From Acorus gramineus (lineage: Eukaryota; Streptophyta; Magnoliopsida; Acorales; Acoraceae): DNA of 64,000 bases. Below are positions 58,031 through 64,000 of this stretch, piece by piece (positions within the stretch are counted from its first letter, which is position 1; each line of letters opens with the position of its first letter). A model generated the notes under the pieces. That model searched no databases, was not told where the DNA came from, and worked only from the letters and a program-made list of their open reading frames with translations. Location: NCBI GenBank assembly GCA_030737835.1, contig CM060851.1, positions 8,385,154 to 8,449,153 of the forward strand. Direction: 5' to 3'. Position numbers and translations under genes: made by a program.

Positions 58031-59107
58031 ATCGGCTAAGCGGCTAAATATATGCCTCTCTAATGGGCCTCTCAAAAAAGAGAAAAAAAGAAATAAAAAA
58101 AAAAAAACAAAAACAAAAAACAAAAAAAATATGGTGCTGGATGCTTTTTCCTTTTTTTTTTAAGGCATCAAGCCACACTCTTTTAAAAAAAGCTGTTTTA
58201 TTTTTCTAAAGAAAATTGATGTCCAATCATGTTTGTAGTCCCTCTATGATACACAATCATTCTTATTTTTTTTTTTTTATATAGTTTATACTCTTCTACT
58301 AAAACATATATTATTATAAAAAATAAAATATACACGTGGATAAACAAATATATATATTTTGATTTTTATTTTTCATGAAAAAATAGAAATTTTGAACACA
58401 CTCTACATGCGCTAATGAAGCGTATACTCGACGTATTTAAAAAAAAATAGTTTCTAAAGAAAATGCTTATATAATATTTTTGAAAAACTTCTTTTATATT
58501 AAGTGCGGTTTTTCACTTTCTTCAATTTAGGGTCATTAGATCATCTGAAAACGAGTTTAGATTAAGTATGTTTTCTATAAAAGTAAAATCTTCAATAACT
58601 ATTTAAACAAGTTTGAAAATTTGGACAAATCCAGTTTTGATTAGTCGGCTAGCACACATCCCCTCTACATGAAAAATATTATGGTATTAAATCTAGGGTA
58701 CACAAGTCTTCAAAAAATATACATATATATTCCAACCTATTTCCAAACATTACCTAAGATTAAAAAAAAAAAAAAGAACCACAAGCTACTCACATATTCA
58801 AATGACTCAAATAATCGTAACAGCAGATTTTTTTTTTTTTTTTTGGATAAGTGATTGTATTAATGAAAATGTCGGTTACAAAGATAATAGTGTCAACGTA
58901 CAAAGTGAAGTAAAAGCAGCCAAGCCTTGCAATTGGAGGTTAATAGCAGAACTAGCTAACTTTAACACTATACACCATTCCACCACCCCCACCAAATGCA
59001 ACTTTGCAAGTGGAGTATCTCAAATTAAACTAGTGATGTCTTTTTTGACAACAAATGAAGGCATCAAATCTCACTTTTCTCTTGCACGAATTCTTTAATA
59101 AATTCTT
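58031..59107. other. Non-coding end of unit B
   Basis: Counterpart of 32151-33226. A T-tract lies at about 58828-58843. No gene. Confidence 0.6.
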
Positions 59108-59658
59108 ATCCGTACAACGACTTTTAAAAGGCATTATTGTGACATTTTTTAAACTTATTATGCATGAGATACATTTACGCTCCGTTTGGGAGCGTGTTCA
59201 AGCCGAGTTCGCGTCAGCAGACAGCATTGAATGCAACCGCTAAAACAAGCGAAAAAAACAGCTTTGGCGATTGCTTAGAGCCCATGTTTTATGTGTATCT
59301 TTTTTAGTTTCTTCGACATATCAAAACAACGCTTCAGAAATCAACCCTACTTATCCGATACAGGCATCCCTGACCTCCTATCTAAACAGACACTTAATCC
59401 ACTCAGGATCTATTTGGTAATATGCATCTCTAACTTTAGATTTTTTATCCCTTGATATCCAAAAGGGGTGCTAACTGGTTTTTTTAAAGCTCGGTTTGTT
59501 TCACATTCAGCTCTTGAGGGATATAATTGTTCTATACTTTTAATATTATTTTTGTTTGTTGAAGTGGGCTTCTAAAGTTGGAGTTAACTGAAAATTGTTT
59601 GATAAAAAAGCACTAGCTCAGAAGGCTTTACACGTAATTTTTTTTTTTTTTACATGTG
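59108..59658. other. Right flank of the duplication, older paralogy
   Basis: Together with 58790-59107 it is a diverged relative of 13680-13840 plus 16430-17220 (ACTTATTATGCATG, CCACTCAG-TCT-TT-GGTAA, CTCTTGAG-GATA). No coding sequence recognised. Confidence 0.5.
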
Positions 59659-60090
59659 TGCGTGCTTCTCAACTCTTTTATTGAAGGCATCGATCCTAAG
59701 TTTTGAAATGAGGTAAACACATGATATGTCTACAAATATACAAATTATAGACAATTCTCCAGTCGATGGGAATAGAAAAAAAAACATGTAAGTTCTAGAT
59801 TGTATTAGACACCTAGGTTGCCTATATATATGTATTTCCAGGACAATGGTCCGGTCAATGGGACCAGGAAAAAAAACCTGCAGGTTCTGAAATTTATTAG
59901 GCATGTATGCCGTCTACATATATTCATTTCCTAGACAAACTCTCAATCGATAGAAACAAAAAAAAATCCCCGTAAGTTCTAGAATGCGTTAGACACACTT
60001 AATGTCTATATATTTGTACAACGTAGACACACATTCTGTCGAGTAAAAGTGATTATATAGACAGATCAAGTGTCTATTCCTACATAACAA
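59659..60090. repeat. Degenerate tandem array with exact 92-bp period
   Basis: Unit starts are at 59751 (ACAATTCTCCAGTCGAT), 59843 (ACAATGGTCCGGTCAAT), 59935 (ACAAACTCTCAATCGAT) and 60027 (ACACACATTCTGTCGAG), with a more diverged unit before (about 59659). Each unit carries a purine run, GTTCT-GA/AGTTCTAGA, and GTCTA-ATAT. Sequence identity is moderate but spacing is constant. Confidence 0.75.
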
Positions 60091-60499
60091 GGCAGAAGTT
60101 TGAAAAAAAAACTGGCATTTGATGGATGACAATTTAAAGATTCAAGGCAAACATGAGTTACTTATCTACACTCAAGTCTCTTCACATGATCCATTCATAA
60201 AACAAAAGATGGATAGACACTGAAAAGTATAAACATGCCATCCTTAATAACACATGGGTGTTTTAAGAAACAAAGAAACTTTTAATATGTATATTTTTTT
60301 TTGTTGAAAAAGGTACTCCTTTTAATGTGAAGAATTAACATGCTCCACTGTTCCACCATTCATCCAATTTGCCAACTTGTCAATACCAGCCCTGTTGAAG
60401 CCATAGAGTGGTTCGACAACATTCAAAAACATTGATAAACATTCAACACCACCATTCAAAGCCATTTAAACATTGTTTAAAGTATCATAGTTACAATTT
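60091..60499. other. Non-coding, nothing recognised
   Basis: AT-rich, with imperfect CATTCAA words at 60415-60460. Confidence 0.4.
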
Positions 60500-60954
60500 C
60501 TGAAAGGGTAAACACATGGGGTGTCAAGCCCTCCCCATCCCACCATCACCTAATCTCCTACTCCTCTCCTCCTCCTCCCTCCTTATAATCCTCTCCAAGA
60601 CCTCATCAAATCTCCCTGTACATATCATCAATCCTCCCCTTATCCCTTGCACATCAACCCCTCTCAAAACCCTAACAAAATCTGACAAGTTGAATGTCTG
60701 GATTGTCTCCACCACTCCCTTTTCACGAGCTCTCCCGCCTCATCAACACCACCACCTTCTTTCATCCATGTCACCGTCCTTATGATCTCATTGTTGCTCG
60801 CCTTGTGAAGCTCCTCACTCACATTAATGATCTCCCTTGTTGCCGCCTTGTCCAGGAGAACCGCTGCCAGCCTCAGCCGCTCCTCTCGTCGTATGGGGTG
60901 GAGGGCGTCGAGGGTTTGGGCGCTTAGGAGCTCAGACATGCAGAGCCTCTTCAT
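60500..60954 (-). pseudogene. Cytochrome P450 relic (CYP93/CYP712-like helix C to G region)
   Basis: The minus strand from 60954 reads KRLCMSELLSAQTLDALHPI, RREERLRLAAVLLDKAA, INVSEELHKASNNEIIRT and DEAGELVK. After a one-base frame change near 60716 it reads VETIQTFNLSDFVRVLRGVD, VQGIRGGL and GRFDEVLERIIRREEEE. This is the order and pattern of plant A-type P450s (xxLCMxELLSxxxL, RREE, VxVSEEL, FNLSDFxxFLxxxDLQG, RFDxxxExII). The N-terminal anchor, I-helix, ExxR and heme-Cys regions are absent, and the segment after NNEIIRT is shortened. A fragment, not a gene. Confidence 0.65.
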
Positions 60955-61159
60955 TTGAGAGAGAGGTAATATGTGTGTTAGTGTGTATGTGTGAGAGAGA
61001 GAGAGGGGTGTGAAATAGAAAACTCAAATTTATTTATAAACTGGAGTGTTTAAAGAACCAACCTTATTTGGATGGGATGTAAAGAGACATGAGTGTGTTA
61101 GATAAAATGAGGGGTGCAAATAGCCGGACCCAATTAAAAAAGCAGAAATTTTCAAGTGC
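60955..61159. other. Flank with (GA)n-type tract
   Basis: GTGTGAGAGAGAGAGAGG lies near 60990. Nothing else. Confidence 0.4.
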
Positions 61160-61204
61160 TTCAAGCGTATAACTCAGTCCACGGGAGTGAGTTATACACT
61201 TGAA
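61160..61204. repeat. Hairpin: 17-bp arms, 11-bp loop
   Basis: TTCAAGCGTATAACTCA and TGAGTTATACACTTGAA pair with one C/A mismatch, and the loop is GTCCACGGGAG. It lies about 140 bp upstream of the ATG at 61342. Confidence 0.85.
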
Positions 61205-61341
61205 TGGGGAATGAAAAGGGCTCACTCGACACTTGTCCGTCTATATCAGTCGAAACTCGATACGAATACACAAATCCCTCTCCATTTATTCTCTTTGTAA
61301 GGATTTCCGATGTTCGACTAGAAGCGGCAGCGACCGTGGGA

Positions 61342-61413
61342 ATGGCGTTCGCGGACAAGACGTCGGATGAGCACTTGGTGGAGGTTGGGGGCAGGCTCGC
61401 TTGTTCTCCTTGA
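61342..61413 (+). pseudogene. Possible isolated first exon, weakly PDS5-like
   Basis: The 23-codon frame MAFADKTSDEHLVEVGGRLA... ends at TGA 61411. The DEHLVEVGGRL part resembles the N-terminus of plant cohesin-associated PDS5 proteins (LxEVGxxL pattern). The upstream DNA is GC-richer than its surroundings, and the downstream T-rich tract (61425 onward) looks like a first intron. No further exon of that family is seen in the window. Could be chance. Confidence 0.25.
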
Positions 61414-61604
61414 TGTAATGCTTCGCTTTGTTTTTTTTTTTTTGTAATTTCTTGGGCTTCTTTTGCCTTGTTTTTGTTGGTTTTTGGGGTTTGGTTTTCA
61501 TAGGTTTTGAAGACTTTGTGTTTTGGTGAGACAAGCTGATGTTTGTTTGCTTTGATTTTGCTGAATATGTAAGGATGTTTCTGTGTGTTGTTGTTATTGA
61601 CTTA

Positions 61605-61636
<32 letters not shown>

Positions 61637-62071
61637 TTGTATGTTAATAAAGCTTTGATTTTTACCTGGTTTTGATACTTCATGTAAGTATGGGTTATCT
61701 CCGCTAGTATATCGAGCCTGTTTGAAAATACTAAAATGGAGAATTTTAATGCCTGGCCATGCGTTTTTGAGATGAATCGACTCCATTAGATTTTTATTAC
61801 AGAGCAGTAGACACATGGGTTTTTATGGGTTTATTTTTTATGAGAAATATTTATATTTTGTTTCTGGCCTGAGCTGCAGGTTCTCCTAGATTCGTATTGG
61901 CTTTCATACTATAGGTGACAATCTCTGTTCACTTGTGATGAAAGTGGATGTATTTCAACCCTGGATTTATCTCACTTTAACATGTAGTCATTTGGTTTAA
62001 GACCGTTTAAATAGATGTGTTGGGGAATTATGCTGGTGATGTCTATTACCTTATATACCCATGGGGCCATG
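61414..62071. other. T-rich stretch with (TTA)n microsatellite
   Basis: A (TTA)n run lies at about 61602-61636. The composition resembles a long plant intron, but no flanking exon pair is established. Confidence 0.45.
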
Positions 62072-62455
62072 TGTTTCAGGGAGGAGAATAAGAGGAGGAA
62101 ATTAGGGAGAATAGGATGGGTATAGTTATGTCTTAATTGGTGGGAATAAGTTAGTATTTATATTCCTAGTCCCCTCGGAATTGTGTTATTCCATTCAATT
62201 CATTTCACTGTCAAATCAACTGTCATCACCTCTTATAAATTATGAGACTCATATGTCAAATCATTTTTTATATTTTATAAATCCTTGTTCACAATTTATT
62301 CACAACTTATAAAAAAATAAAAAACTTTATTATTATGTTTCCCAACAAACAACTAAAAACACAATAAAAAAAAAAACACTTATTACACTGGTATAGTTAT
62401 TTATTCCTAGAATAGTCATAAGCCCCAGAATTGCTTATATCTATCCAAACAGCAT
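62072..62455. mobile_element. Tourist-like MITE
   Basis: The left end GGGGCCATGTGTTTCAGG and inverted right end GATGCTGTTTGGATAGATAT are loosely inverted. The inner words (TCAAATCAACTGTCATCACC, TTTATTATTATGTTTCCCAA) match the element at 24348-24790. Limits are approximate. Confidence 0.6.
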
Positions 62456-62639
62456 CTACAAGTTTGCATTAAGGAATCTTCTTCATTGAACTTTGTCTAC
62501 TTGTGTATAAAACACTTTCCATCATATGTGGATGCCAATTATTCTTGTGTGGCATTTATTCCCAATGCATGAATTGGAAGTTACTAGTGGAAGGAGTAAT
62601 GTAGCATAGGGTACGCTCTTCTACGGATCCGATCAACCT

Positions 62640-63130
62640 TCATGCGTGAAAGGTTGTTGGATCTGCAGGCTTCAACAAATTTGTTCGTTCTTCGCTGAAG
62701 AATTCTATGAATCTGATATTTCAACAAGGATAACAAAAACAATGGGATTTAAGTTTGTGATTACAATGTTTATTTATAGAGGATAATCTAACAAACTAAG
62801 ATCTCTTCAAATCTCTAAATCTCTCAAATCATTTGAAATCCTAATAACAGAAAAGAAATCATAACTGAATCACAACTGCCCTCAATATCATCATACCAAA
62901 AGAGGCAACTAAATATACTAAATCAAAACCAAAGAAAATGACTAAAAATAGAAAATTAACTTTTAACCGTTGATTTGACCTTCAAAACAATTATATTTTG
63001 ACACGAAAAAATTGCCATAATGACATAGCAGTTACTTGTATAGGGCTCATCGAGACGATCGAGTTGATATATAGAGATAGCGATTTCGATCTACGTTTGA
63101 AAGTTATTGCCTTCCGAAATAAAGGTGTGC
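62640..63130 (-). mobile_element. LTR fragment, same family as 21572-22420
   Basis: On the minus strand: GTTATTAGGATTTCAAATGA, GAGATTTAGAGA, CCTCTATAAATAAAC and GTAATCAC, in the order seen at 22000-22110. A hairpin GATCCGATCAACCTT / AAGGTTGTTGGATC lies at 62626-62664. Confidence 0.5.
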
Positions 63131-64000
63131 CCGAAGCCATCCAATTATCTTTTCTTCCTTTCTTCTGGTCCGTTTGATCTCATGCGTCCATCAAGGAGCC
63201 AAATGAAAATTCATTTTCTTAGGTTAAGTGTGGATTAAATAATTTGTACTTTTTCTTTTTTGAGTAATCAGTAGGAATCCTACCACCATTATATAGAATA
63301 TAAGTTTGGTATAACTCTTAAAAGACAAGAAAATTTCTTCTGAATGATATTATTTCCTAAATAAATATAGGGGCAACTATTGATCGTGTACATATATTTG
63401 TATTGTGTATTAGGTAAAATTTTACCTTATTGTAAATGATTTATGATTGGAGAAAGACTGGAGCCTTCATTATTAAGAATGATGCCCCCCAAATAAAAGA
63501 AGACGAATGATCTCCCAAAAAATGGAAAATAAAGGAAAAATATATCAAATAAGGAAAACTCCTCTTATCCAAAGAAATACATAAAATCTTTTTCTAATTA
63601 ACTCTCAAAATTGTGGATGGCATTTCCCCACCAAGAATCACCAAAACCCATGACCGAAGTGCTGTTGTTGTCGCTGCCCTAGTATTTTCTTCATACGTAT
63701 GTTTCTTTTGGAAACAAGCTCATTTCATGCAAGCCAAGCCCAACATAACGCATTTGGAATGCGGCCTTGAAATTTTGTCTTGTTACTACGATCTCATTTC
63801 TACCGTCTTCTGAGGAACCATCCCCACATGCTTTCTACATCATTAAAATTGCATCTTCAACCAAGTGCCAATCCACATGCCTTCACTCATGATTTTTTTT
63901 TGTTTTTCTTATTATTGTTCTTATAATAAATATAATTTTGCTTCGCCAATGCACATATTTTACATCTTATGGAACAAATGGTTTGGATTGCTTTCCTTAT
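63131..64000. other. No feature recognised
   Basis: AT-rich sequence. A 66-codon open frame at 63613-63813 has no family resemblance. Confidence 0.4.

Larger units (their letters stand above)
33227..59107. repeat. Tandem segmental duplication, unit B (about 25.9 kb)
   Basis: This is the second copy of the unit. It ends at AATAAATTCTT (59107), after which the flank reads ATCCGTACAACG. It lacks about 382 bp present in A (11011-11392) and about 570 bp present in A (18030-18601). It gains a solo LTR, a Gypsy element, a 462-bp local duplication near 49051 and a roughly 925-bp local duplication near 53345-54265. Confidence 0.95.

Noticed and set aside
61161-61358. 65-codon minus-strand frame
   Set aside because: It runs through the hairpin and opposite to the more gene-like plus strand; no family match.

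Overview
This is a window of nuclear DNA from a flowering plant. The evidence is GT-AG introns, AT-rich intergenic DNA packed with plant-type MITEs, hAT, Mutator, LINE and LTR elements, a retrotransposon primer site matching initiator tRNA-Met, and several genes of the plant-specific DUF674 family. I cannot name the species. No rRNA, tRNA, CRISPR or bacterial features were seen.

The gene content is a decaying DUF674 cluster. From the left: a two-domain DUF674 gene (1-4067, +, 5' end outside the window, one frameshift) with an unusual Ser/Pro-rich and coiled-coil tail that continues, broken by stops, to 4487; a DUF674 pseudogene on the minus strand (7111-8898) split by a 975-bp MITE; an intact one-domain DUF674 gene on the minus strand (19842-20664); a shorter intact one-domain gene on the plus strand (26399-27025) that has lost its Cys motif; and two small DUF674 relics (about 17890-18056 and 28696-28752). 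The two single-domain genes are divergent and share a recognisable upstream block.

The dominant structure is a recent direct tandem duplication of about 24-26 kb: unit A is 9122-33226 and unit B is 33227-59107. The B/A junction is abrupt, without visible microhomology. Every feature of A recurs in B, but each copy has private changes. A has three private MITE insertions (20933-21568, 24348-24790, 28771-29294) and a 28-G run. B has a solo LTR (43485-43890), a deleted Ty3/Gypsy element (44051-46451), two local tandem duplications, and a deletion repaired with templated filler. As a result the minus-strand DUF674 gene is intact in A and wrecked in B, whereas the plus-strand gene has an identical first exon in both.

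Right of the duplication (59108-64000) lie a degenerate array with an exact 92-bp period, a cytochrome P450 relic on the minus strand (about 60500-60954), a 17-bp-arm hairpin, a possible isolated first exon (weakly PDS5-like), a Tourist-like MITE and a minus-strand LTR fragment. I see no operon-like or novel enzymatic system. The most interesting material is the structure and repair history of the duplication, the chimeric tail of the first DUF674 gene, conserved non-coding blocks around the DUF674 genes, and the 92-bp array.
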